Source of the DNA: Planctomycetaceae bacterium
GTDB lineage: Bacteria; Planctomycetota; Planctomycetia; Pirellulales; Pirellulaceae
Assembly: GCA_024642765.1 (NCBI GenBank)
Contig: JAHEAM010000004.1
Span: forward strand, 12,656-28,265
Direction of reading: 5' to 3'
Length of the DNA stretch: 15,610 nucleotides
Below are positions 8,149 through 14,943 of the stretch, piece by piece; within the stretch, counting starts at the first letter, position 1, and each line of letters begins with the position of its first letter. A program made the position numbers and the translations under genes. Below the pieces are notes generated by a model. The model made no database searches. It was given only the letters and a program-made list of their open reading frames with translations, and was not told where the DNA came from.

Positions 8149-9411
8149 TTATCGATTCGACTCAAAGCAACGCAAATGCTTTTCCGTCCGAACAAAGAGC
8201 CGGCCGCCGTGAATTGCGGGCGTTGCTTCGGTCGGCTCTGAATAGTCAAATTTTCCGATTTGCTTGAAATCCTCCGTTGCAGCGAGCACATGCAGGGTTC
8301 CATCCTTGTCGAGACAAAATAAATGCTTGCCGTCTGAAACGGGCGATGACCAAAAGCCCGATGATACGCGCTCCGTCCATTTTTCAGAACCCGATTCGAG
8401 GTCAAAGCACGAAATCATTCCGCTGTCCGTGCATGAAAACAAAAGCTGGTTAACCGAAATGAGCGTTGGAACGTATCCGATGGCGCGATGCAATTCGTAC
8501 TTAACCTTGTGCTCGGTGTCTGCCAAATCTAGGCTTACCAAATAGTTGCCCCCTCCCCCGGAACCATTGTTTCCTATCAACCGATCCTTTGTCATGATTG
8601 GCGACCCGACGATGCGTTGTTTGAAAACCGATCGAGCCCACTCCTGCTTTCCTGTTTTTGCATCAAGTGCGTAGAAGCCTTCACCGGTTGAAGCCCCTAT
8701 GACCCATGTTGCATCGAAGCCATTTTGATAGATGATTGGGACACCATAACAAGCGCGCTCTCCAGCGATCGGCGTTCGCCAAACGTCTTGACCATCCTCG
8801 GCGTTCACCGCAATCACTTCGCTTTTGCCTGGTGTGGGCATTCCAGCAAAGGGCTCCTGGGAATTTACAACGATTACCTCATCATCATAAATACAAGGCG
8901 AAATGCCAAATCCATGCTGTGCAACCCACGGTCCCAAGTCGCGATTCCATTTCTCATGTCCTTGCATATCCAACGCAACCAACCGCAGGTTCTGCGTCGA
9001 CGGAATTAAACAAAAAACATGAGTTCCATCGGTCGCAGGCGTACTTGCCGCAACACTATTTAAGCGATGCATGGGATGAGGTTCTGCCGTAGTTTTCCAT
9101 TCCCATTGTTGTTTGCCCGACGAAACGTCTATCGCTTGGACAACAAATTGATTCGGATCCACGAAACTTGTCACAATCAGTTGGTCGTCCCAGGCGATCG
9201 GGGAACTATGTCCACTTCCTGCCAACGTGATATTCCATTTGGCGCCGCTATCAGCAAGGTCCGTCGGCAGGGCTGTCCTCGAATCAAAACCCGCCCCATT
9301 GGGACCACGATAACGCGTCCAAAGGTTCTTATCGTCCTGAGCAATGACTTGCGACGCCAGAATCGTAATAATCCAGGCAACAGGCAACAAGATTCCGTAT
9401 AATCGTTTCAT
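8149..9411 (-). CDS. Secreted PQQ-like beta-propeller repeat protein
   Basis: This 420-residue protein begins with a Sec signal peptide: KR at 2-3, a hydrophobic stretch at 4-23, and a likely signal peptidase I cut after VIA at 24. It should lie in the periplasm or at the cell surface. The mature start, LWTRYRGPNGAGFD (29-42), is typical of the planctomycete propeller family. The rest shows repeated tryptophan-containing blades such as GKQQWEWKT, GQDVWRTP, GKQEWARSV and GSEKWTERV, each about 40-60 residues apart. No catalytic or PQQ-binding set typical of alcohol dehydrogenases was recognised, so a binding or scaffold role is as likely as an enzyme. An AAAGGG ribosome binding site sits 5 bases before the ATG. 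It is the first gene of the operon with the oxoprolinase and dioxygenase. Its role there is unknown. Confidence 0.88.
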   Translation of the reverse strand: MKRLYGILLPVAWIITILASQVIAQDDKNLWTRYRGPNGAGFDSRTALPTDLADSGAKWNITLAGSGHSSPIAWDDQLIVTSFVDPNQFVVQAIDVSSGKQQWEWKTTAEPHPMHRLNSVAASTPATDGTHVFCLIPSTQNLRLVALDMQGHEKWNRDLGPWVAQHGFGISPCIYDDEVIVVNSQEPFAGMPTPGKSEVIAVNAEDGQDVWRTPIAGERACYGVPIIYQNGFDATWVIGASTGEGFYALDAKTGKQEWARSVFKQRIVGSPIMTKDRLIGNNGSGGGGNYLVSLDLADTEHKVKYELHRAIGYVPTLISVNQLLFSCTDSGMISCFDLESGSEKWTERVSSGFWSSPVSDGKHLFCLDKDGTLHVLAATEDFKQIGKFDYSEPTEATPAIHGGRLFVRTEKHLRCFESNR

Positions 9412-9419
9412 TCTGACCC

Positions 9420-9445
9420 TTTCGATTCGTGGATGGCAATCGAAA
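9420..9445 (-). promoter_or_regulatory. Inverted repeat next to the ribosome binding site of the propeller gene
   Basis: TTTCGATT (9420-9427) and AATCGAAA (9438-9445) form a perfect 8-bp inverted repeat with a 10-base spacer. In the - strand transcript the 3' arm runs straight into the GGG of the AAAGGG ribosome binding site and includes its A residues. It could be an operator or a leader hairpin that limits ribosome access. The structure is seen directly; the role is inferred. Confidence 0.4.
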
Positions 9446-9554
9446 TATTGTACGGTAAAAAGTCAACAAACCTAATTGGACATCACACCCTGTCCCCCGC
9501 GATTCTAAATCTCTATCTTAGGTCTTTCGCTCAAAATGGACGGACCTCTTTTTG

Positions 9555-9584
9555 TTGACAAGCATTGGTGCGACAGTTTCTAGT
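9555..9584 (+). promoter_or_regulatory. Possible sigma70-type promoter of the DinB-like gene
   Basis: A perfect TTGACA (9555-9560) is followed after 18 bases by TCTAGT (9579-9584), which matches four of six positions of a -10 box. Transcription would begin near 9591, about 24 bases before the preferred ATG at 9615. This agrees with rejecting the upstream TTG start at 9552. Confidence 0.3.
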
Positions 9585-9614
9585 TTGGCATTTAAACAAT
9601 TCACGGAACAAAAC

Positions 9615-10076
9615 ATGGATCGATCCCAAATTACAGTCTATATCAATGGTGGCCAAGAACTCCTTTCCGCGTACGCCGGGCTGACACGAGAACAACTCCT
9701 CGCCGTGCCAGTGCCCGGGACCTGGAGTTTGCAACAAATTGCGATTCACATGTACGATAGCGACGCGATTGGAGTTGATCGCATGAAGCGTATTGCGGCA
9801 ATGGAGAAACCGTTGTTGATCGGTTACGACGAAACGGCGTTTAGTAATTTGCCTGGACTCGACGAGCTCGATGCGCTGGCAGCCTGCCAAATGTTCGCTA
9901 CGAACCGAAAGATGTTGGGAGTGATCTTGAGCGCTCTACCAGACTCAGCCTTCGATCGCATCGGCATTCACAATGAGATCGGCGCCATCTCGCTCGAAAA
10001 AATGCTTAATAAATACATCGACCACCTCAATGGGCATCTCGCACATGTTCGCAAAAAGCGCTCATTGGTTTCCTAA
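9615..10076 (+). CDS. DinB-like four-helix metal-binding protein
   Basis: This small cytosolic protein of 153 residues has the pattern of the DinB/YfiT superfamily. One histidine sits in the first conserved helix region (GTWSLQQIAIHMYDSD, H45), and an HxxxH pair lies near the C-terminus (YIDHLNGHLAHVRK, H137 and H141). Together these make the family's three-histidine metal site. Known members include bacillithiol or mycothiol-dependent transferases and many proteins without an assigned job. I chose the ATG at 9615 because a GGA-containing ribosome binding site (9606-9608) precedes it and a TTGACA promoter element covers the alternative TTG at 9552. The gene stands alone between a divergent operon and a convergent kinase gene, so context gives no hint of its substrate. 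Confidence 0.75.
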   Translation: MDRSQITVYINGGQELLSAYAGLTREQLLAVPVPGTWSLQQIAIHMYDSDAIGVDRMKRIAAMEKPLLIGYDETAFSNLPGLDELDALAACQMFATNRKMLGVILSALPDSAFDRIGIHNEIGAISLEKMLNKYIDHLNGHLAHVRKKRSLVS

Positions 10077-10120
10077 AAACAGCCTATCCCAAACGTGGAC
10101 AAACTAGAGCAGGAACAAGA

Positions 10121-10948
10121 CTACGCGGTTGTCGAGTTCAAGGTTGGCGTATTCGAAGCCCGCCCAACGGGTGCTGGAATTATTGTCGTGCGTTGCAATG
10201 GCAACCGGATCGTAAACGCCGTGCCCTTACCAAGAGTACTCTCCACGCGAATTTTACCTTGGTGATTTTGAACGATGTCTCGGCAGGCACAAAGCCCGAG
10301 GCCAGTGCCACCTTTGCCAGTCTCGTCGGGACCGGTTTTCGTCGTGAAATAGGGCTCAAAAATCTTCTTCAGCTTTTGTGGTTCAATGCCGGAACCAAAA
10401 TCCCGGATCATCAACTCGACCGCTTTGGCAGTTTCATCGAAACTCAAACGCAAGATCAATCGCCCGCCAGTTGGCATGGCTTGGCGTGCGTTCGTCAATA
10501 GATTCAAGAGGACTTGCTGAATCTGGCTCGCAACAATTGGAACCTTCGGCACATCGTTAATTTCCATTTCGACGCTGACGCGATATTTTTGCATTTCGCG
10601 TTCTAGCAATATCATTGATTCGCGAATCAAATCTGCGAGTTGTGTGGGTTCGAAATCAGGCTTGCGGTTACGGGCCATGCCTAATACCGTTTGCGTGATG
10701 TTGGCCGCATGTTCCGATGCTTGCAGGATTTTTGTGAATGCTTTGTTGCGTGATTCAACATCAGGATTTCTCAAACCCAGCTTCGCGTAGTTCATCACGG
10801 TCATCAACACATTGTTGAATTCATGTGTTGTTGTACTGATCAAATCACCCAGCGCCGAAAGGCGTTGGGCCTCTATCAGTTGAACTCGGAGAAATTCGAT
10901 TTCTTTTTGCAATTGGTCGGCGGTTGGTGCCATGGATTCCCGGCGCAT
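10121..10948 (-). CDS. Soluble orphan sensor histidine kinase (HisKA/HATPase type)
   Basis: This 275-residue kinase has a short N-terminal coiled-coil-like segment (about 10-33), an H-box with the phosphorylation site H42 in STTTHEFNNVL, and an HATPase domain: N-box QQVLLNLLTNARQAM (144-158), G1 box DFGSGI (183-188), F box FEPYFTTK (197-204) and G2 box GGTGLGLCAC (213-222). The NtrB-like H-box suggests it phosphorylates a response regulator. It has no membrane segment, PAS, GAF or other sensor domain, and no response regulator gene lies nearby, so both signal and partner are unknown. The last 25 residues after RLPLQ look disordered. The start is either the ATG at 10948 or an in-frame ATG at 10933, five codons further in; neither has a strong ribosome binding site. 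It converges with the DinB-like gene, leaving 44 bases between the stops. Confidence 0.88.
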   Translation of the reverse strand: MRRESMAPTADQLQKEIEFLRVQLIEAQRLSALGDLISTTTHEFNNVLMTVMNYAKLGLRNPDVESRNKAFTKILQASEHAANITQTVLGMARNRKPDFEPTQLADLIRESMILLEREMQKYRVSVEMEINDVPKVPIVASQIQQVLLNLLTNARQAMPTGGRLILRLSFDETAKAVELMIRDFGSGIEPQKLKKIFEPYFTTKTGPDETGKGGTGLGLCACRDIVQNHQGKIRVESTLGKGTAFTIRLPLQRTTIIPAPVGRASNTPTLNSTTA

Positions 10949-10966
10949 GAAGGCTTCGATTCTATT

Positions 10967-10991
10967 GGTGATAGCAGTCTAGGTGATAGCA
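10967..10991. repeat. Two direct 10-base repeats upstream of the histidine kinase gene
   Basis: GGTGATAGCA occurs at 10967-10976 and again at 10982-10991, a 15-base period, starting 19 bases upstream of the kinase start codon. Exact tandem copies in a promoter region suggest a binding site for a regulator. A chance or slippage duplication is also possible. Confidence 0.5.
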
Positions 10992-11091
10992 TTTTTTTGA
11001 TCCGATGCATCGCAGAAGAAAATCGGCGAACACAAAGGTCGGTATGAGGAAGTATCGGTGAATTCGACTGTGATTCTCTACCGAGGAGGGC

Positions 11092-11097
11092 TATAAT
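11092..11097 (+). promoter_or_regulatory. Possible -10 box for the 91-residue protein gene
   Basis: A perfect TATAAT lies 92 bases upstream of the start codon at 11190. No good -35 element lies 16-19 bases before it, so this is only a candidate. It would give a leader of about 85 bases. Confidence 0.3.
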
Positions 11098-11177
11098 CCT
11101 TGGTCACAACGTAGACTACGCAAGTTACAACTGCGAACGATGGAATGCCACGGGTGGCGACATTTTTCAAAATACAT

Positions 11178-11182
11178 GGAGG
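11178..11182 (+). promoter_or_regulatory. Strong ribosome binding site deciding the start of the 91-residue protein
   Basis: GGAGG sits 7 bases before the ATG at 11190. It is the best Shine-Dalgarno sequence in the window and rules out the upstream ATG at 11145. Confidence 0.75.
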
Positions 11183-11189
11183 TTTTCTA

Positions 11190-11465
11190 ATGAATACGAT
11201 CAGTCAAATCGAGCGTCTCACACGCCTTGCGGAAACGATGGGATACGAGGTACGGTACGAGGACTTAGGCGGTGCGGGTGGCGGCCGAGTCGAATTTGGC
11301 AAACGTCGGTGTCTTTTCGTCGATCTTTCGCTCAATTCCATCGAACAACTCGAGCAGATTCGTGCGGCGCTCAACGAAGACCCTTCATTGCCAACTGGCA
11401 ACCTGCCGCTTCCATTGATTCAAGACCTCGGCTTGCCTGTCCCAGCCAATGTCGCGTCCGTCTGA
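11190..11465 (+). CDS. Small conserved-looking protein of unknown function (91 residues)
   Basis: The gene encodes 91 residues from the ATG behind GGAGG. The first 25 residues form an amphipathic helix pattern (ISQIERLTRLAETMGYEVR), followed by a glycine-rich turn (LGGAGGGRVEFG, 26-37), a hydrophobic strand (CLFVDLSL, 41-48), a second helix (SIEQLEQIRAALNED, 50-64) and a proline-rich tail. I recall similar short proteins with this helix, GGxGGG turn and VDL strand in other planctomycetes, but no named family or function. It has no signal peptide or membrane segment, so it is probably a folded cytosolic alpha/beta protein. Its stop codon lies 18 bases from the end of the convergent YdeI-like gene, and the two share a terminator-like sequence. 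That it is a real gene is well supported. Its job is not known. Confidence 0.75.
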   Translation: MNTISQIERLTRLAETMGYEVRYEDLGGAGGGRVEFGKRRCLFVDLSLNSIEQLEQIRAALNEDPSLPTGNLPLPLIQDLGLPVPANVASV

Positions 11466-11486
11466 AAAAAGGGCTATCAACCTTTA
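11465..11486 (-). terminator. Candidate intrinsic terminator of the YdeI-like gene
   Basis: On the - strand AAAGG (11485-11481) pairs with CCTTT in a short stem and runs into a six-T tract (11470-11465) directly after the TAA stop. The stem is only about 5 bp, so it is weak, but its position fits. A neighbouring palindrome at 11488-11505 may strengthen it. Confidence 0.4.
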
Positions 11487-12077
11487 GGAACGATACCTAT
11501 CGTTCAAGCCAGTACCTTGTTTTAACATTGGCAGAATTGTTTCAATTCGCTTCTGCTTGGTTTCAAGGCGTTTGGCGGAGGCGACGTGTTCCGTGAATTC
11601 TCTCTGGCGACCAATCGTCAATTTCTCGAAAGCGCTTTTCGCGTTTTTATCCTTCGCCAGGGCTGCCTTCAGTTCAGGCGGGATATCCAGGGGGCGATTC
11701 CGATCGGCTTTGATTTCCTTGCCGGCTTTGGCTAACGCTATTGCTTTTTTTAAGTAGCTGGCAATCAGACGCGGTTTAACTTCGTCGGCAGAAGTAAAAC
11801 GCATTTGCCGTTGAGCCTTTGTTTTGCCTTCTTGCGCGTTGATCAATACGTTGTGCGAGTCATCGATCAACGCACCTTGGAAAAACCAAAGTCCAAAATA
11901 GGATTTGAACGCACCAATACCGACCACATTTTTGCCGTTAAGCGAATAAATAGGCGTACCCCATTTGAGCATTTCGTCCAACTCAGTTTTAGCGATCAAT
12001 TTCCGCAACAGGGTCAATTCCTGTTTCCATGCCTTCGCCTGAGAAAAAAACTCATCGACTGAAGAAACCGTTTTCAT
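11484..12077 (-). CDS. YdeI/OmdA family protein with DUF1801-like domain
   Basis: This 197-residue cytosolic protein has the two-part layout of the YdeI or OmpD-associated family. The N-terminal DUF1801-like domain (about 15-90) carries EMLKWGTPIYSLNGKNVVGI and FKSYFGLWFFQGALI. The C-terminal OmdA-like helical part carries IPPELKAALAKDKNAKSAFE (about 132-151) and the lysine/arginine-rich region TEHVASAKRLETKQKRIETI. Members have been linked to peptide or bacteriocin resistance in enteric bacteria, but the biochemical activity is not established. The ATG has an AGGTGA ribosome binding site (12082-12087) 4 bases upstream. The gene is divergent from the DUF4190-like gene and convergent with the 91-residue protein gene, so it is likely transcribed alone. 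Family membership is fairly sure. Function is not. Confidence 0.8.
   Translation of the reverse strand: MKTVSSVDEFFSQAKAWKQELTLLRKLIAKTELDEMLKWGTPIYSLNGKNVVGIGAFKSYFGLWFFQGALIDDSHNVLINAQEGKTKAQRQMRFTSADEVKPRLIASYLKKAIALAKAGKEIKADRNRPLDIPPELKAALAKDKNAKSAFEKLTIGRQREFTEHVASAKRLETKQKRIETILPMLKQGTGLNDRYRS
11488..11505. repeat. Perfect 8-bp palindrome at the 3' end of the YdeI-like gene
   Basis: GAACGATA (11488-11495) and TATCGTTC (11498-11505) are exact inverted copies separated by two bases, inside the last codons of the YdeI-like gene. Together with the T-tract further downstream on the - strand it may help end transcription, or it may be a protein binding site. Confidence 0.4.
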
Positions 12078-12183
12078 TGTTTCACCTTTTGTTGACGCGA
12101 AATGTTGTTTCTATGCTTTTCAACATCGCATACATGAATTACTTTTATTCTATTATTTTATCATCCTCAAACACGCTCCTGCC

Positions 12184-12537
12184 ATGTCGACTAACATACC
12201 ATCTGATCAAAACAATCCGTTTTCCGCTCCCATGCAATCCACACCGCATTCCCCTCAGCAATCCCCAGGTCAGCAAGGTGATGCCACCGGGGGTATCATC
12301 CCCTACAAGAATCCGCACGCATTGGTTGCCTATTATTTGGGAATCATCTCGCTGTTGCCATTCATCGGAATCCCATTTGGAATAGCATCGATTGTTCTTG
12401 GCATCATTGGCCTGAAGAAACGAAAAGCAAACCCGATTATTAAAGGCTCAGCCCACGCCTGGGTCGGAATTTGCTGTGGCATTTTTTCAATTTTGTTCCC
12501 AATTGGACTTACGGTAATGTTGTTGACGCTGAATTAA
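12184..12537 (+). CDS. Small membrane protein, DUF4190-like
   Basis: This 117-residue protein has a polar, proline- and glutamine-rich N-terminus of about 43 residues (NPFSAPMQSTPHSPQQSP), then two hydrophobic segments: about 45-77 (ALVAYYLGIISLLPFIGIPF and onwards) and about 92-116 (WVGICCGIFSILFPIGLTVM). A short basic loop, KKRKANP, separates them. This is the pattern of DUF4190 proteins: a hydrophilic tail followed by a two-helix hairpin in the inner membrane, often with GIxSLVLGIIGLxxxK. The ATG has no clear ribosome binding site, but the start fits the usual N-terminus. The gene is divergent from the YdeI-like gene and convergent with recG, 78 bases from its stop. No role can be assigned. 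Confidence 0.75.
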   Translation: MSTNIPSDQNNPFSAPMQSTPHSPQQSPGQQGDATGGIIPYKNPHALVAYYLGIISLLPFIGIPFGIASIVLGIIGLKKRKANPIIKGSAHAWVGICCGIFSILFPIGLTVMLLTLN

Positions 12538-12615
12538 CGGATCGAAGCACGGCGCTACGACCCGAGGACTACATCCTTTAGCTCACTCTTCATGCCGATA
12601 CTTTTCTGTTTGCAT

Positions 12616-14697
12616 CTAGCCCACGTCGCTTAGGTCCAGCGCTGCGCCGTATTTGGCCGTTACTAGTTGCTTGAGTCGTCGGTGCTCCGGTTGCTCTAGG
12701 CTTGGATCGTTTTCGATAAAGGGTTTTGCTATTTCCCGAGACATGGTCAATAGCTCGGCATCGGCAACCAGATCGGCAATTCGCAAGGGTGGGAATCCCG
12801 TTTGGGCCGTGCTGAATAAGTTTCCAGGTCCACGGAGTTTCATATCGATCTCAGCCAACTCGAAACCGTCCTGATGTTCCGCAAAGGCCTTGAGGCGTTC
12901 GTTTTCGATGGCTTCATCGCTCGTCGAAAACGCACATACGAAACCCGGATGCTGGCCACGACCAATTCGACCACGCAACTGATGCAGTTGCGAAAGTCCA
13001 AATCGCTCGGCCGACTCGATTGTCATCACCGTTGCGTTAGGGACATCGATTCCTACCTCCACAACGCTTGTTGCTACGATCACCTGGGTCTTGCCCATTG
13101 CGAACGCACGCAGCGCCGCGTCTTTTTCTTCCGCCGATTGACGCCCATGCAACACATCGAGTCGAAAGGCCTCTAGTGGCCCATTGGACAACGACTCGTA
13201 CAATCGCTCGGCACTGCTCACTTTCAAATCCTCATCACCCGAAACCAACGGCGCAATCACATATCCCTGCCGTCCCTCGCGTAGTTTTTTGGCCACAAAC
13301 TCCCACCATTTTTCGCGTTGGTCGAATATGCCGATATAAGTATGCACCGTCCCACGCAAGTTCTCTGGTCGTTCCAATAGCGACACATCCAGATCGCCAA
13401 AAACGGTCATCGAAATCGTTCGCGGAATCGGCGTTGCTGTCATCACAAGATAATGCGGGTCATGATCCGATAGTGTTTTGAGCAACGCCCGCTGGCGGAC
13501 TCCAAATTTGTGCTGTTCATCAACGACCGCTAATCCCAACTGGGGAAATTTCAATGAACCTTGAACAATCGCCTGCGTGCCGACAACGATATCGAATTCG
13601 CCCGCAGCAATTCGTTCTGCCAAACTGGCTCGATGTCCCACCGATCCAGTCCACAACGCAATTCGCACGCGCGACGATCGCAGCCATTGTTGCAAAGTCC
13701 GCTCGTGCTGCCTCGCCAAAATTTCTGTTGGGGCCATCAACACTGTCTGGTGTCCTTGCGCCACGGCGAGCAAAATGGCCGCGACGGCCACAGCTGTTTT
13801 GCCGCTACCAACGTCGCCCTGGAGCAATCGATTCATCGGCACGTTGCGCGACATGTCAGCGGCGATTTCTTCGAAGGCTTTCAACTGCGATGGAGAAAGC
13901 TCAAACGGGAAACGCCCAAAGATCCGATCGCGAATCTTTGGAGTCAATTCAATGGCGGGGGCAGTTGGTTGCGACATCAAGTGGTGTCGCCGCATGGCCA
14001 GGGCCAGTTGCAAAATAAACAACTCTTGGAACGCCAGCCGTCGATGAGCGGCGGCGGCCTGTTCTGCATTCTCAGGGAAATGAATGTTACGAAGGGCCGA
14101 GTGGATATCAGACATTTGCAGCGACTCACGCAACTCGCCGGGCAACGCTTCTTCAATCTCATCGATGGCGTATTCGATCGTTTTCTCGACCATCAGTCGC
14201 AATTGGCGTTGCTTCAGACCTTCTGTCAAACCATAGACCGGCAACAGTTTGCCAACGGTGGTTGCCTGATTTGATTCTAGAATTTGCGTGCGCGGCTGAG
14301 TCATTTGCAGTCGGCCACCACGCTCGCTAACGGTGCCTCGCAACTGCAGTACTTGACCAGCTCGAAACCGACCGTCGAGAAATGGCTGATTGAAGAAAAT
14401 GGCGCGCAAGTAATGTCGATCTTGCTCGACCAGGACATACAAGACATGGCGGCCTGACTCAGCCACGTGGCTTTCAACCTCGCGAACGGTCCCGACAACT
14501 TGGGCTAAATGCCCAACTTGAAGTTGTGAAACCGCCTGCACTTCCGTGAAGTCCTCATAACGGCGCGGAAAATAAAACAACAAGTCCATTGCGGTCCGCA
14601 GTCCAATTTTTTCAAGCAGACGCGCTGAGACGTTGCCCACGCCCGGCACTCGAGCGAGAGGCTGCAAAAGTCGTCGCGGTTGAGAATCTTGTGACAC
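12616..14697 (-). CDS. recG: ATP-dependent DNA helicase RecG
   Basis: RecG (693 residues, full length) remodels stalled replication forks and branch-migrates Holliday junctions. Domains are in the usual order: an N-terminal wedge/OB-fold (about 50-150), then helicase motif I GDVGSGKT (294-301), motif Ia MAPTEILA (321-328), motif II DEQH (393-396), motif III TATPIPRT (420-427) and motif VI QLRGRIGRG (573-581). The C-terminal RecG-specific region includes LRGPGNLFSTAQTG (621-634), where many RecGs have LRGPGEFLGTRQSG. The DEQH box separates RecG from other superfamily 2 helicases. The start is GTG at 14697, supported by AGGTGG (14705-14710) 7 bases upstream. It follows rnhA on the same strand after 246 bases, so it may have its own promoter. 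Confidence 0.97.
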   Translation of the reverse strand: MSQDSQPRRLLQPLARVPGVGNVSARLLEKIGLRTAMDLLFYFPRRYEDFTEVQAVSQLQVGHLAQVVGTVREVESHVAESGRHVLYVLVEQDRHYLRAIFFNQPFLDGRFRAGQVLQLRGTVSERGGRLQMTQPRTQILESNQATTVGKLLPVYGLTEGLKQRQLRLMVEKTIEYAIDEIEEALPGELRESLQMSDIHSALRNIHFPENAEQAAAAHRRLAFQELFILQLALAMRRHHLMSQPTAPAIELTPKIRDRIFGRFPFELSPSQLKAFEEIAADMSRNVPMNRLLQGDVGSGKTAVAVAAILLAVAQGHQTVLMAPTEILARQHERTLQQWLRSSRVRIALWTGSVGHRASLAERIAAGEFDIVVGTQAIVQGSLKFPQLGLAVVDEQHKFGVRQRALLKTLSDHDPHYLVMTATPIPRTISMTVFGDLDVSLLERPENLRGTVHTYIGIFDQREKWWEFVAKKLREGRQGYVIAPLVSGDEDLKVSSAERLYESLSNGPLEAFRLDVLHGRQSAEEKDAALRAFAMGKTQVIVATSVVEVGIDVPNATVMTIESAERFGLSQLHQLRGRIGRGQHPGFVCAFSTSDEAIENERLKAFAEHQDGFELAEIDMKLRGPGNLFSTAQTGFPPLRIADLVADAELLTMSREIAKPFIENDPSLEQPEHRRLKQLVTAKYGAALDLSDVG

Positions 14698-14704
14698 GTT
14701 GTTT

Positions 14705-14710
14705 CCACCT
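14705..14710 (-). promoter_or_regulatory. Ribosome binding site supporting the GTG start of recG
   Basis: AGGTGG on the - strand lies 7 bases before the GTG at 14697. It is the reason for accepting GTG as start. Confidence 0.7.
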
Positions 14711-14745
14711 AAGGACCGAACGATTTTTTTTACTGTCTTCTTTCG

Positions 14746-14761
14746 CGCTGCGAAAGCAGCG
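14746..14761. other. Hairpin with GAAA loop in the recG leader
   Basis: CGCTGC (14746-14751) and GCAGCG (14756-14761) form a perfect 6-bp stem around GAAA on the + strand (TTTC on the - strand). It lies about 50 bases upstream of recG and close to copies of CTTTCGCG on either side. No T-tract follows on the - strand, so it is more likely a leader structure than a terminator. Confidence 0.35.
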
Positions 14762-14827
14762 GTTGTCGCAACTTTCGCGGATGGACAGTGAATTCACTAA
14801 AGGTTCATGATGCCGTGTTGAAGTCTT

Positions 14828-14879
14828 AACCCGCAGTGTAAGCAAGGTGGCGGTTAATTCCTCGCTGACGCGTCGGGTT
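14828..14879. repeat. Planctomycete palindromic intergenic repeat (NPTRQRG type), degenerate copy
   Basis: Two 20-base arms, 14828-14847 and 14860-14879, are inverted copies around a 12-base centre. They match at about 14 of 20 positions, with perfect AACCCG/CGGGTT ends and a shared AGG/CCT at the inner ends. Read on the - strand, the right arm starts AACCCGACGCGTCAGCGAGG, which encodes NPTRQRG. That peptide, and TRRVSEG in the next frame, appears in many spurious planctomycete ORFs, as I recall, because the repeat is scattered between genes. The right arm fits the consensus and the left arm has drifted. It lies in the rnhA-recG spacer and resembles a REP-type element. Confidence 0.7.
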
Positions 14880-14943
14880 ACGATCGATTCACAACCGCAG
14901 CGAAAAGCGAATTTTTAAATTGCTTGTTGGTTATTGTTCTGAA

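Noticed and set aside
8149..9411. PQQ-dependent alcohol dehydrogenase
   Set aside because: The protein is too short (420 versus about 600 residues), and no disulfide-ring cysteines or catalytic aspartate context was seen.
9552..9614. TTG start giving a 174-residue DinB-like protein
   Set aside because: The extra 21 residues are not family-like, a TTGACA promoter element covers this spot, and the ATG at 9615 has a better ribosome binding site.
11145..11189. ATG start 15 codons upstream for the 91-residue protein
   Set aside because: The added residues include the ribosome binding site region itself, and GGAGG clearly serves the ATG at 11190.
13561..14274. 237-codon open frame on the + strand
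   Set aside because: It lies entirely antisense to recG, has no family likeness and reflects the codon pattern of the recG strand.
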